Of a stretch of DNA of 64,000 nt, positions 56,585-64,000 are shown piece after piece. Below the pieces are notes generated by a model. It saw nothing but the letters and a program-made list of their open reading frames with translations, ran no database searches and was not told the origin of the DNA. The position numbers were made by a program, and so were the translations under genes. The stretch lies in contig NZ_CP070225.1 of the NCBI RefSeq assembly GCF_021631985.1, positions 6,882,001 through 6,946,000 of the forward strand. The letters are read 5' to 3'. Position 1 is the stretch's first letter; the number at the start of each line of letters is the position of its first letter. The DNA comes from Sandaracinus amylolyticus (lineage in GTDB: Bacteria; Myxococcota_A; Polyangia; Polyangiales; Sandaracinaceae).

Positions 56585-57730
56585 TCAGGAGATGTGGAAG
56601 AGCAGCGAGAGCCCGCCGGTCCAGAGCACCGCGCCGAGCGGCAGCCCGTGGAAGTGCGTGAGGAACGACTCGGTCGCGACCACGTGAATTCCGGTCTCGA
56701 TTCCGATCGAGAATTCGCGCACGACGTGGAAGCGCGAGCCGAGCACGATCATCGGTGCGACACCCGCCGCGGGATCGCGCCCACCGAGCACCATCATCTG
56801 CACCTCGGCGCCGACCTGGCCGTAGAGCGCGAGCTCGGGGATCGCGCGCCACGCGAGCTCGACGAAGGGCGTGAGCTCGTAGTGGGTGCGACCGTTCGCG
56901 CCGACCGCGCCACCACCGACGTCGCGCAGCCCGAACGCGAGGAATTGCTCGGGCATGAACGCGAGGTGGAACCCGCCGAGCATCGTGAACTCGTGCCCGG
57001 TCCCGCGCGGCACGCTGCCCATCAGCGTCTCGACCCCGAGCCGCATGAAGGGATCACGCGGGAGGCTGCTCGTCGTCGTGACCGGCGTGGTCGAGGCGTC
57101 GGCCTCGGTGGTCGCGGTCGAGGTGCGGATGCGCACTTCGGGCGTCGGCTCGGCGGCCGTCGTCTCCGCCACCACCGGAGCCTCGGGCGCGACCTCGGTC
57201 TCCGCCACGACCACGGGCTCGGTCTCGACGACTTCGGGCTCGGCGACGACTTCGGGCTCGGCGACGACTTCGGGCTCCGTCTCGGGCTCGATCTCGGGCT
57301 CCGCGCCCCGTCGCGCCCGCAGCATCGCGAGCAGCTCGCTCGCTTCGTCGCGCACCAGGTTCGCGATCACGATCACGACGCTCGCGACGCGCTCGTCGGC
57401 CTCGTCGGGCAGCACGATCGCGCGCGACAGCCGCGTTCCGTCGGCGCGCTCGTGCTCGACCGCGATCTCGACGCGTCCCGTCGATCGCAGCACCACGATC
57501 GTCGTGCCCTCGCGGCGACGGCGCGCCACCACGCGCACCCGCACGTCCGTGCGCAGCTCCTCCGCGAGCGCACGACGCAGCTGCTCCACGTCGACGCTGC
57601 GCGCATCGAGCCCACGCGTCACGAGCTCGATCGCGCCGACCTCCTGCGCGCTCGCGGTCCCGCACCATCCGAGCGCGACGACGACGACCATCGAGATCGC
57701 CGCGCGCACCAGCATCCCCCCCGCGCTCAT
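56585..57730 (-). CDS. Signal-peptide protein with C-terminal beta-barrel
   Basis: A 381-residue protein. The signal peptide ends near A-S-A-Q (residue 29). A conserved-looking domain (about 30-160) is followed by an acidic E-P-E-V-V-A linker and a Thr-rich stretch, then a barrel (about 215-381). The last residues G-G-L-S-L-L-F-H-I-S closely resemble the end of the barrel protein at 60196, so the two barrels are paralogues. It is third in the sigma operon; its start overlaps the TPR protein stop. Probably an outer-membrane protein of unknown function. Confidence 0.7.
   Translation of the reverse strand: MSAGGMLVRAAISMVVVVALGWCGTASAQEVGAIELVTRGLDARSVDVEQLRRALAEELRTDVRVRVVARRRREGTTIVVLRSTGRVEIAVEHERADGTRLSRAIVLPDEADERVASVVIVIANLVRDEASELLAMLRARRGAEPEIEPETEPEVVAEPEVVAEPEVVETEPVVVAETEVAPEAPVVAETTAAEPTPEVRIRTSTATTEADASTTPVTTTSSLPRDPFMRLGVETLMGSVPRGTGHEFTMLGGFHLAFMPEQFLAFGLRDVGGGAVGANGRTHYELTPFVELAWRAIPELALYGQVGAEVQMMVLGGRDPAAGVAPMIVLGSRFHVVREFSIGIETGIHVVATESFLTHFHGLPLGAVLWTGGLSLLFHIS
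57226..57276 (-). repeat. 18-bp tandem repeat in barrel gene linker
   Basis: Two exact copies of CGGCGACGACTTCGGGCT (57241-57258 and 57259-57276) plus a partial third encode the repeated E-P-E-V-V-A units. Linker length could vary between strains. Confidence 0.85.
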
Positions 57731-58443
57731 TCGCTCAGCGCCTCGACGAGCTCCGCGGCCTCGCGCTGTCGATAGCTCCCGTGCTCGCCCGAAGCGAAGG
57801 GCGTGAGCGCGTCGCGCGCTTCGCCGTCGCGACCGAGGCGCACGAGGCACAGCGCGCGGTTGTAGCGGGCCTCGAGCGCGAAGCGCCCCGAGGGATACGC
57901 GTCGAGATAGCGCTCCCACGCCCCGAGCGCGCCCGCGGGATCACGCGCATCGAAGTGCAGCGCGTGCGCCTCGCGATAGGCGCGACGCTCCGCGGGATCG
58001 ACGCCCTGCATGCGGCGATCGTCGACGTCGTCTTCTTCGACCTCGGGCGCGCGCTCGCGGCGCTCGATCACGACGGGCTCGGGCGCCGGCTCGATCGCGG
58101 GCGCGACGATCTCGGGCTCCGGCGGCTCGACCTCGACCTCCTCGCGCGGCGCGACCTCGCGCACCGGCGCGGGCGCGACCTCGTGCTGCACCGGCGCGGG
58201 CTCGTCGCCGCCGAGCCACGCATCGAGGCGACCGGTCGACCACGCCCACACGCTCGGCACGCCGAGCCCGAGCGCGAGCACCGCCGCCGCGGCCATCGCG
58301 AACATCGTCCGCTGCGCGCTCGCGCGCTGGGTCGCGAGGATCTTCGCGCGGGTCCGCGCGGCCTGGTCCGACTCTCCGCCGACCTCGTCGCGCAGCGCGC
58401 GTCCGGCGCGCGACAGCATCGCGTCGAATTCGTCGTCGCTCAT
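57727..58443 (-). CDS. Membrane protein with periplasmic TPR-like domain (possible anti-sigma)
   Basis: A 238-residue protein: a cytoplasmic N-terminus of about 45 residues, one helix (46-68, A-A-A-A-V-L-A-L-G-L-G), a Pro/Glu-rich linker and a C-terminal TPR-like segment (A-Y-R-E-A-H-A-L-H-F-D; Y-N-R-A-L-C-L). It directly follows the ECF sigma gene with an ATGA overlap. Position and topology are those of an anti-sigma factor, though no zinc-type ASD motif is present. Confidence 0.7.
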   Translation of the reverse strand: MSDDEFDAMLSRAGRALRDEVGGESDQAARTRAKILATQRASAQRTMFAMAAAAVLALGLGVPSVWAWSTGRLDAWLGGDEPAPVQHEVAPAPVREVAPREEVEVEPPEPEIVAPAIEPAPEPVVIERRERAPEVEEDDVDDRRMQGVDPAERRAYREAHALHFDARDPAGALGAWERYLDAYPSGRFALEARYNRALCLVRLGRDGEARDALTPFASGEHGSYRQREAAELVEALSE

Positions 58444-59084
58444 CGGCGCACCTCGCTCCCAATGGCGCGTGCCTCGGCACGGGCCTCCGCCTCGAGCATC
58501 TCGCGCATCTTGCGGCGCGCGTGGAAGAGACGCGTACGCACCGTCGCCTCGGGCACACCCATGATCTCCGACGCCTCGACCGACGTGCGCTCCTCGACCA
58601 CGCAGAGCACCACCGCGACGCGCTGCTCCATCGGGAGCGCATCGAGCAACCGGCGCATCGTCTCCGCGAGCTGCCGCCGCTCTTCCGCGGCCTCGAGATC
58701 GGGCGTGCTGTCGCGCGGCTCGGCGTGGAGGCGCTCGAGCGCGCCCAGCCTGCGTGCCGTCGCGCGCTTCGCGTGCCGCGCGTGGTTGCACGCGATCGAC
58801 ACCAGGTACGTGCGCAGGCTCGAGCGACCCTCGAAGCGACCCACCAGACCGGGCAGCGCGACGAACACGTCGTGCACGAGATCCTCGGCCGCGGCCTCGT
58901 TGCCGAGCAGGCGTCGCGCGAACGCGCGCACTGCCTCGTGGTGCCGGTCGTAGGCCTCACCGAGCGCAGCAGCATCGCCGCGCTTCAGGCGCTCGACGAG
59001 CGCCTGCTCGCTCGACGCGGGGGCCTGGTGCGCGGTTCGGCCGAGCACGGCGGCGGTTATGGCGGTGGCTGCCGAGAACAGCAA
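58440..59084 (-). CDS. ECF-type RNA polymerase sigma factor
   Basis: A 214-residue sigma-70-like factor. Region 2 has A-A-A-E-D-L-V-H-D-V-F-V-A-L near 65; region 4 has V-E-A-S-E-I-M-G-V-P-E-A-T-V-R-T-R-L-F-H-A-R-R near 165. The start appears to be TTG with AGGAG seven bases before. It controls an unknown stress or envelope response and is cotranscribed with the membrane protein and the barrel. Confidence 0.85.
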   Translation of the reverse strand: MLFSAATAITAAVLGRTAHQAPASSEQALVERLKRGDAAALGEAYDRHHEAVRAFARRLLGNEAAAEDLVHDVFVALPGLVGRFEGRSSLRTYLVSIACNHARHAKRATARRLGALERLHAEPRDSTPDLEAAEERRQLAETMRRLLDALPMEQRVAVVLCVVEERTSVEASEIMGVPEATVRTRLFHARRKMREMLEAEARAEARAIGSEVRR

Positions 59085-59140
59085 GACGCGTCTCCTATGC
59101 TCGCTTCAGAGGCTGTCGATCGATCGAACCCGGCCGAACG

Positions 59141-59252
59141 GAGAGCAAGCGGGTTGGGGACCCGCGCGCAGCGTTTGGGAAGGGGGGACCCGATCCGGCT
59201 CTGCCGGTCGGGGGGAAGGGTCTTCCAAGACCCCTCCGAAGACTCGGCTCAG
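59141..59252 (-). repeat. Dispersed hairpin-rich repeat, copy B
   Basis: Inverted copy of the element at 11090-11203. It begins at the stop codon of the DUF4097-like gene, just as copy A begins at its gene's stop. Both hairpins are kept: one stem base change makes a G-T pair and the second loop is AGA instead of AAA. Confidence 0.85.
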
Positions 59253-60172
59253 TCCGCTTCGACCACGGTGATCGAACCGCTGCCGGCGCGCGCGCGCACC
59301 GTGAATTCCCCGCCGCCGTTGATGGCGCCGCTGAAGCTCTCGCCCGACCGCGACACCTCGCCGGCACGCACCGTCACGCTGCCGCTCCCTGCGTCGAGGT
59401 CGAGGCTCATCCCCGCCCCTCGGGGGATCACGAGCGTGATCGAGCCCGAGCCGGTGCCGAGGGTGACGTTGCCGTCGAGCTGCGTGGTGAGCTCGAGATC
59501 GAGCGAGCCGGAGTCCGCGGAGAGCTCGCCGTGTCCGCCGAACGATCCGTCGATCGAGCCCGAGTCGGTGTCGGCGAGCACCGGGCCGCTCATCACCATC
59601 GTGATCGAGCCCGAGTCCGCCTGGAGCCGACCGCTGCCCGCGACCACGTCGATCGAGCCCGAGCCGGCCTGCAGGATCACCTCGTCCGCGTCGCGCAGGC
59701 GGATCGAGCCCGAGCCGGTGTGGATGTTCACGAAGGGCGCGTCGAGCTCCGCGGCATCGACGCTCGCGGCGCCCGCGGTCACGTCGAGCTCGGTGCCGAT
59801 CTGTTGCTCGATCACGACCGAGTCGACCCACACGTTCTCCGCGGCCGAGCCGTCGTAGGCGAGCTGCAGCTCGATCACCGAGTCGCCGCCGCTCGGGAGA
59901 TCGACCTGCACGTCGTTCGCGATCTGGTCGGGATCGTCGCCGACGCCGGCGAGGCCCGAGATCGTGACCTCGGCCGACGCGCCGAGACGATCGGCGCCGC
60001 GCACCACGAGATCACCTCCGTCGAACGTGGTGCCGAGCCCTTCGAGATCGACGCGGAGCTTGGTGATGTCCTCGGTGCTCTCGGCCTGCACGTCGCGCGT
60101 GAACGCGTTCGCGTTGAAGGTGCAACCGGTGGCGAGCGCGAGGACGAGGGTCGTACGGATGAGGGCGCGCAT
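59249..60172 (-). CDS. DUF4097-like repeat lipoprotein
   Basis: A 307-residue lipoprotein (signal ending A-T-G-C-T); AGGAG lies seven bases before the ATG. The C-terminal two thirds are built from short beta repeats with D/G-S-G-S-I, as in DUF4097/DUF2807-type beta-helix proteins. They are surface-exposed or periplasmic and of unclear role. The stop is followed by the dispersed repeat. The gene is directly downstream of the second barrel gene. Confidence 0.75.
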   Translation of the reverse strand: MRALIRTTLVLALATGCTFNANAFTRDVQAESTEDITKLRVDLEGLGTTFDGGDLVVRGADRLGASAEVTISGLAGVGDDPDQIANDVQVDLPSGGDSVIELQLAYDGSAAENVWVDSVVIEQQIGTELDVTAGAASVDAAELDAPFVNIHTGSGSIRLRDADEVILQAGSGSIDVVAGSGRLQADSGSITMVMSGPVLADTDSGSIDGSFGGHGELSADSGSLDLELTTQLDGNVTLGTGSGSITLVIPRGAGMSLDLDAGSGSVTVRAGEVSRSGESFSGAINGGGEFTVRARAGSGSITVVEAD

Positions 60173-60195
60173 GCGTGGCTCCTGCGAAGCGTGGA

Positions 60196-60882
60196 TCACT
60201 GGATGTGGAAGGCGAAGGCGAGGCCGCCCTGCAGGACCACCGAGCCCTGCGGGAGCACCTCGTGACCGAAGAGGAATCCGTCCTCGGTCACCGGGACGTG
60301 CATCGCGGACTCGACCGCGATGCTGAAGATCTCGGCGACGAAGAAGCGCACGCCGCCGCCGATGAACGGCGCGATGCCGGTGGTGCGACCCTGCGCGCCG
60401 CCGAAGCGCACCTGCACGCCCGCACCGACCTGCGCGTAGGGCTGCACCCGCTCCCAGAGCGGCATCGTGAGCTCGAGCGCGGGCGAGGCGCCGATCGCGT
60501 GGCGATCACCGACCAGCGTCGTCGCGTGCCCGTAGCCGATGCGGCGCGCGCCGACCGAGAGCCACGGCAGGACGCGGAAGCCGACGTCGATGCCCGAGGT
60601 CCACGTGGGGGAGATCTCGTGGTGCGGCGCATCGCGCAGCCCGACCAGCCCCGAGAGACCGATCGAGAAGAAGCCCGGCGCGAAGACGTCCGGCTCGGGC
60701 TCGGGCTCGGGCGCGGGCTCGACTGCGACCTCGGCCACGGGCGCGGGCGCGATCGGCTCGCTCGGTGGCGGCGGCGCGGGCTCGGCGGGCACGATGATGA
60801 CGACGTCCTGCGCGAGCGCGCGCGGCGTGATGGCCAGCGCGAGCGCGAGAATCGAGAGGAAGAGGGTCGGTCGCGGCGTCAC
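60196..60882 (-). CDS. Outer-membrane beta-barrel protein
   Basis: A 228-residue protein from a GTG with GGAG nearby. Signal peptide ends at A-L-A-Q (25). A Pro/Glu linker (about 30-65) precedes a barrel of alternating strands ending G-G-L-A-F-A-F-H-I-Q, closely matching the barrel at 56585. It lies just upstream of the DUF4097-like lipoprotein in the same direction. A structural or sensory envelope role is likely. Confidence 0.7.
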   Translation of the reverse strand: MTPRPTLFLSILALALAITPRALAQDVVIIVPAEPAPPPPSEPIAPAPVAEVAVEPAPEPEPEPDVFAPGFFSIGLSGLVGLRDAPHHEISPTWTSGIDVGFRVLPWLSVGARRIGYGHATTLVGDRHAIGASPALELTMPLWERVQPYAQVGAGVQVRFGGAQGRTTGIAPFIGGGVRFFVAEIFSIAVESAMHVPVTEDGFLFGHEVLPQGSVVLQGGLAFAFHIQ

Positions 60883-61057
60883 GGGGGGCTCCAGCGGGGG
60901 GTTCGACCCTGCGTGCCCGCTCGTCGGATGACCGTTCACGAAAAAAGATCGGCTCGCGCCTCCGCGCGCTCCCGTCCGGGCCCTCCGGGACGAGCACTCC
61001 CGACCGACAGAAAAAACGCACGCGCCCCGATCGGCGTTTTCGACCAGAATCGCGGGC

Positions 61058-61693
61058 GTGCGCCCACCTATTCGCACCCTCGCTGCCTTTCTCGTCGCGC
61101 TCGGCGTGTGCGCGCATGCCTCGGCGCAGGAGCACGAGCGTCCACCCGCGCCGCGCTGGCAGCCCACGGGCACGGTGCACCTCGTGGTGCAGGGAGGCGC
61201 GATCGCGGTGCTCCTCGCCGAGCCCGAGGACACGTCGTTCTTCGCGGGCGGTGAGCTCGCGGTCGGCGCCGACGTGCGGCTCGCGCCCGAAGCGCACCTG
61301 CGCGCGCTGCTCGTCGGCGCGGGGCAGACCTACGACGACCAGCGCCTCGCGCGCGCCGATGGCGAGATCGTCGAGCGCAGCGGCACCGGCTTCGTGACGG
61401 GCGGCGTGCGCGTGATGATCGGGCTCGTGCTGGTGCCGCTGGTCGCGATGCGAGTCGGCGCCGAGCTCGGGTTCGAGGGCATCGCGAGCGTGGGCCGCAT
61501 GACCTCGTACGCCGGCGGGCTCTTCGAGGCCGCGCTGCGGCTCACCGACGAGGAGCGGCTCGAGATCCTGCTGCAGGTCGCGGTGCAGTCACGCGCGCGG
61601 GGGCGCTGGGTCCGCACCGACGTGCCGAGCGACGCGGAGAGCGTGCACTTTCCGGCGGGGCGCCTGATGCTCGGTGTCGGCTGGCTCTTCTAG
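61058..61693 (+). CDS. Probable outer-membrane protein
   Basis: A 211-residue protein, GTG start, signal peptide ending at A-S-A-Q (about residue 24). The rest alternates short strands and turns (G-G-A-I-A-V-L-L; G-G-V-R-V-M-I-G-L-V-L; L-M-L-G-V-G-W-L-F), suggesting an 8-strand barrel ending in Phe as outer-membrane proteins do. It overlaps the end of the convergent ATP-grasp gene by 4 bases. No family recognised. Confidence 0.65.
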   Translation: MRPPIRTLAAFLVALGVCAHASAQEHERPPAPRWQPTGTVHLVVQGGAIAVLLAEPEDTSFFAGGELAVGADVRLAPEAHLRALLVGAGQTYDDQRLARADGEIVERSGTGFVTGGVRVMIGLVLVPLVAMRVGAELGFEGIASVGRMTSYAGGLFEAALRLTDEERLEILLQVAVQSRARGRWVRTDVPSDAESVHFPAGRLMLGVGWLF

Positions 61694-62919
61694 CGAGCGC
61701 GGACCTTCACGGTCTGGCCCACCGCGTCGAGCATGCGGCGCAGCTCGTCGTAGTCGGGGTGCTTCATGCGCACCCACGCGTTCGCCATGTAGCCCGCTTC
61801 CACCGGCTGGGTCGGCGTGCCCGGGGGCGGCAGGTGGGCGTCGATCACCCACTCTCCATATCGACGCTGGATCTCCTCGACCCCTTCGTAGTGCGAGATC
61901 ACTCCGTCGCGATCGGGGCGCAGCGCGATGATTCCCGCGCTGAATCGACGCGACAGCGACTGCGACGGTCGACCGTGCACCACCGCGTGCGCCCACTCGC
62001 GATAGATGTCGAAGTCGTTCGCTGCGGCGTAGAGGTCCCAGGCGCGCACGCCGGGAGGACGACAGCCGATCTCGCTGAACTTCAGCCCCTTGGGCCCGAA
62101 GAACCACTCCATGTGGGTGGCGGACGTGCCGATCTCGAGCGCCCCGATCACCTTGCGCCCGAGCGCCTTGAGCTCTTCGTACGCCGGCGCGGAGTCGACG
62201 CGATTGGTGCAGACGAATTGCGGGCTGATCCAGCGCGTCCTCATCGCCTCGAGGACGTTCGGATAGTAGTGACAGACGAATTCGTGCACGACGCGACCAC
62301 CGATCGTGATCGTGTCGTAGAAGCCCTCGTGGCCCTCGATGAACTCCTCGACTGCCGCGCTCCCGCCGCGCCCGAGTCGATATTCGCGAATGGCATTCTC
62401 GAGCTCGGCGTCGGAGTCGACTCGCATCGTCCCCGACGCGCCCGCGCCGTCGCGCGGCTTGACGATCAGCGGGTATCCGACCTTCGCCGCGAACGCGCGC
62501 GCCGCGTCGGGATCGTTCGTGCCCAGCGACTGCGCGGTCGGGATGCCGTGCTGGCGCGCGATCTCCTTCATCGACGGCTTGTCGCGGCAGAGGAACGTCG
62601 TGCGCACCGAGGTGCCGGGGATGCCGCACGCCTCGCGCACCTGCGCGGCGCACATCACGTGCGCCTCGACGACCGCTTCGAGCCGATCGACGCGCACCTT
62701 CTGCTGGATCCAGCGCACGGCCTTCTCGACCTGCGCGACGTCGGTGACGTTGCCGACCTGCTCGTAGTGGAAGAGCCAGTGTCGCAGCGAGTCGTCGAGC
62801 GCTTCTTTCGGTCGCTCCCCGATGCCGGTCACCCGCGCTCCGACGGCGTGCAGGGCGCGGACGAATTCGCGCTGGTTGGCGGGAAAGCACGGCTCGAGGA
62901 AGACGACGTCGATGGGCAT
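61690..62919 (-). CDS. ATP-grasp carboxylate-amine ligase-type enzyme
   Basis: A 409-residue biotin carboxylase-like ATP-grasp enzyme; I start it at M-P-I-D-V-V-F-L-E-P. The A domain is followed by Y-P-L-I-V-K-P-R-D-G-A-G-A-S-G near residue 155 for nucleotide binding and E-I-G-C-R-P-P-G near 285 for metal. The Gly-Ala-rich loop is well kept. It resembles enzymes that ligate an amino acid or peptide. It is a lone gene; the substrate is unknown. Confidence 0.8.
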   Translation of the reverse strand: MPIDVVFLEPCFPANQREFVRALHAVGARVTGIGERPKEALDDSLRHWLFHYEQVGNVTDVAQVEKAVRWIQQKVRVDRLEAVVEAHVMCAAQVREACGIPGTSVRTTFLCRDKPSMKEIARQHGIPTAQSLGTNDPDAARAFAAKVGYPLIVKPRDGAGASGTMRVDSDAELENAIREYRLGRGGSAAVEEFIEGHEGFYDTITIGGRVVHEFVCHYYPNVLEAMRTRWISPQFVCTNRVDSAPAYEELKALGRKVIGALEIGTSATHMEWFFGPKGLKFSEIGCRPPGVRAWDLYAAANDFDIYREWAHAVVHGRPSQSLSRRFSAGIIALRPDRDGVISHYEGVEEIQRRYGEWVIDAHLPPPGTPTQPVEAGYMANAWVRMKHPDYDELRRMLDAVGQTVKVRAR

Positions 62920-62963
62920 GCGGCGAGCGCGATCGTATCCGAGCGCGAAGATCCGCCGCAAGC

Positions 62964-62995
62964 AACAGCGCTTGCTAATATAAGCATCGCCTGTT
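62964..62995. promoter_or_regulatory. Possible ArsR operator/promoter
   Basis: An AT-rich imperfect dyad (AACAG at 62964-62968, CTGTT at 62991-62995, with CTTGCTAATATAAG inside) lies 24 bases before the SRPBCC gene ATG. An autoregulatory site for the ArsR regulator is the simplest explanation. Confidence 0.5.
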
Positions 62996-63018
62996 AGACG
63001 GATGCGAGGAGGTCAGCC

Positions 63019-63648
63019 ATGCGAAACGCGCTCGGCGCAGAGTTCCGTCGGATCGAGGACCGGGAGCACCTCGGCACACGCGCGATGGTCGCGGTCGCGA
63101 TCCGCACCTACGACACGACGATCGAGGATCTCTGGGAGGCGCTCACGAGCCCCGAGCGCCTGCCGCGATGGTTCCTGCCGATCGAAGGCGAGCTGAAGGT
63201 CGGCGGGCGCTATCAGCTCGTCGGCAACGCCGGCGGGACGATCACGCGCTGCGATCGCCCCGAGGCGCTCGACGTGACCTGGGAGTTCGGCGGCGGCACG
63301 AGCTGGGTGAACGTGCGCCTCGCGCCCGACGGCGCGCGCACGAAGCTCACGCTCGAGCACATCGCGCCTCGCGACGGGATCGGCGAGGAGCACCTCGCGA
63401 AGTACGGCCCGGGCGCGGTGGGCATCGGCTGGGATCTCGCGCTCTACGGTCTCGCGCTGCACATCGCGGCCGGCGGCGCGCCGGTCGATCGCGCGGCGGT
63501 CGATGCGTGGATGGCGTCGAGCGACGGGAAGGCATTCGTGCGCGAGAGCGGCGAGGCGTGGGGCGACGCGCACGCCGCGTCGGGTGAAGATCGCGAGTCG
63601 GCCCGCGAGAAGGCGGAGCGCACGATCGCGTTCTACACTGGCGGCTGA
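63019..63648 (+). CDS. SRPBCC (AHSA1-like) domain protein
   Basis: A 209-residue START/AHSA1-type ligand-binding protein: W-E-A-L-T-S-P-E-R-L-P-R-W-F near residue 38, G-G-R-Y-Q-L-V-G-N-A near 63 and V-T-W-E-F near 88. GAGGAGG precedes the ATG. Its stop overlaps the start of the ArsR-type regulator, a pairing common in actinobacteria and myxobacteria. The ligand is unknown. Confidence 0.85.
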   Translation: MRNALGAEFRRIEDREHLGTRAMVAVAIRTYDTTIEDLWEALTSPERLPRWFLPIEGELKVGGRYQLVGNAGGTITRCDRPEALDVTWEFGGGTSWVNVRLAPDGARTKLTLEHIAPRDGIGEEHLAKYGPGAVGIGWDLALYGLALHIAAGGAPVDRAAVDAWMASSDGKAFVRESGEAWGDAHAASGEDRESAREKAERTIAFYTGG

Positions 63649-63980
63649 TGCACGCCTTCGACGTCCTGGGAGACCCGGTGCGGCGGCGCATCCTCGAGCT
63701 CCTGGCCGCCGAAGGCGAGCACACCTCGGGTGAGATCGTCGCGGTCGTCGGGCGCGAGTTCGGGATCACGCAGTCCGCGGTCTCCCAGCACTTGAAGGTG
63801 CTGCGCGAGAGCGGGTTCACGAGCGTGCGCGTCGAAGGGACGCGCCGTGTCTACGCGGTCGACGCGCGCCCGCTCGCCGAGGTCGACGCGTGGCTCGATC
63901 GCTTCCGCACGTTCTGGGAGCCGCGGCTCGATGCGCTCGCGACCGAGATCGCGCGGGGCAAGCGCAAGCGCTCGCGCTGA
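63648..63980 (+). CDS. ArsR family winged-helix regulator
   Basis: A 110-residue repressor of the type paired with SRPBCC proteins: D-P-V-R-R-R-I-L-E-L-L near residue 9, recognition helix Q-S-A-V-S-Q-H-L-K-V-L-R near 42, wing V-E-G-T-R-R-V-Y-A-V near 62. No metal-binding Cys pair, so it is not a classical metal sensor. Probably regulates its own operon through the dyad at 62964. Confidence 0.9.
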   Translation: MHAFDVLGDPVRRRILELLAAEGEHTSGEIVAVVGREFGITQSAVSQHLKVLRESGFTSVRVEGTRRVYAVDARPLAEVDAWLDRFRTFWEPRLDALATEIARGKRKRSR

Positions 63981-64000
63981 CGCACGAGGCAGACGACGAG

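Overview
The window is very GC-rich DNA, with a strong third-position GC bias that opens long shadow frames on every strand. Genes are packed tightly, with many 1-4 base stop/start overlaps and frequent GTG starts. The gene content is that of a social or predatory Gram-negative: Cys-rich secreted proteins, many lipoproteins, an RHS/Tc-like toxin pair, TonB machinery, an ECF sigma operon with outer-membrane barrels, and a possible MYXO-CTERM-like tail. This points to a myxobacterium, most likely of the Sandaracinaceae/Polyangiales type. That is an inference; there is no rRNA or other phylogenetic marker here. I found no tRNA, rRNA, CRISPR array, transposase or phage gene.

Layout. 0-6.4 kb: the end of a Cys-rich secreted protein, a PGM1-like ATP-grasp peptide ligase, and a LysR regulator divergent from a four-gene redox operon (SDR, NTF2-like, tautomerase, nitronate monooxygenase). 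6.7-17.1 kb: a 1472-residue lipoprotein followed by a 1894-residue RHS protein with TcB-like features. 17.2-20.3 kb: a PadR regulator with two palindromic operators, divergent from an NTF2-like/FadH-type reductase pair. 20.5-22.2 kb: a PNGase F-like lipoprotein. 22.3-30.2 kb: a translationally coupled operon of DUF2911, bshC, bshA, a membrane-anchored PIG-L deacetylase and a sodium symporter, suggesting bacillithiol synthesis. 30.2-33.9 kb: a serine hydrolase, a fatty-acid hydroxylase/sterol desaturase-family protein and a peptidoglycan-recognition amidase.

33.9-51.5 kb is the most striking region. It holds what looks like a complete organosulfur acquisition and desulfurization island. The minus-strand operon encodes a class II aldolase, two DszA/NtaA-type FMN monooxygenases and an SsuABC-type importer. 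Divergent from it is a tonB-exbB-exbD operon with a heterodimeric ABC exporter. Then come a nitroreductase, a cytoplasmic DszB-like desulfinase keeping the Cys/His/Arg-x-Gly-Gly active-site pattern, a TonB-dependent receptor, and an XRE-cupin regulator. AT-rich boxes close to TGTTTAATTGGACA lie upstream of three of these units, suggesting one regulon. In the proposed scheme the receptor and TonB complex bring an organosulfur compound across the outer membrane, SsuABC brings it into the cytoplasm, the flavin monooxygenases oxidise it to a sulfinate and the DszB-like enzyme releases sulfite.

51.6-64 kb: a TonB-C-like secreted protein, a small membrane protein and an ATP-grasp enzyme; an S51-like peptidase with a Fes-type esterase; an ECF sigma operon with a TPR membrane protein and a barrel; a DUF4097-like lipoprotein and a second, related barrel; a third ATP-grasp enzyme; and an SRPBCC/ArsR pair. 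A hairpin-rich repeat of about 114 bp occurs in inverted copies at 11.1 and 59.2 kb, each starting at the stop codon of the gene before it.
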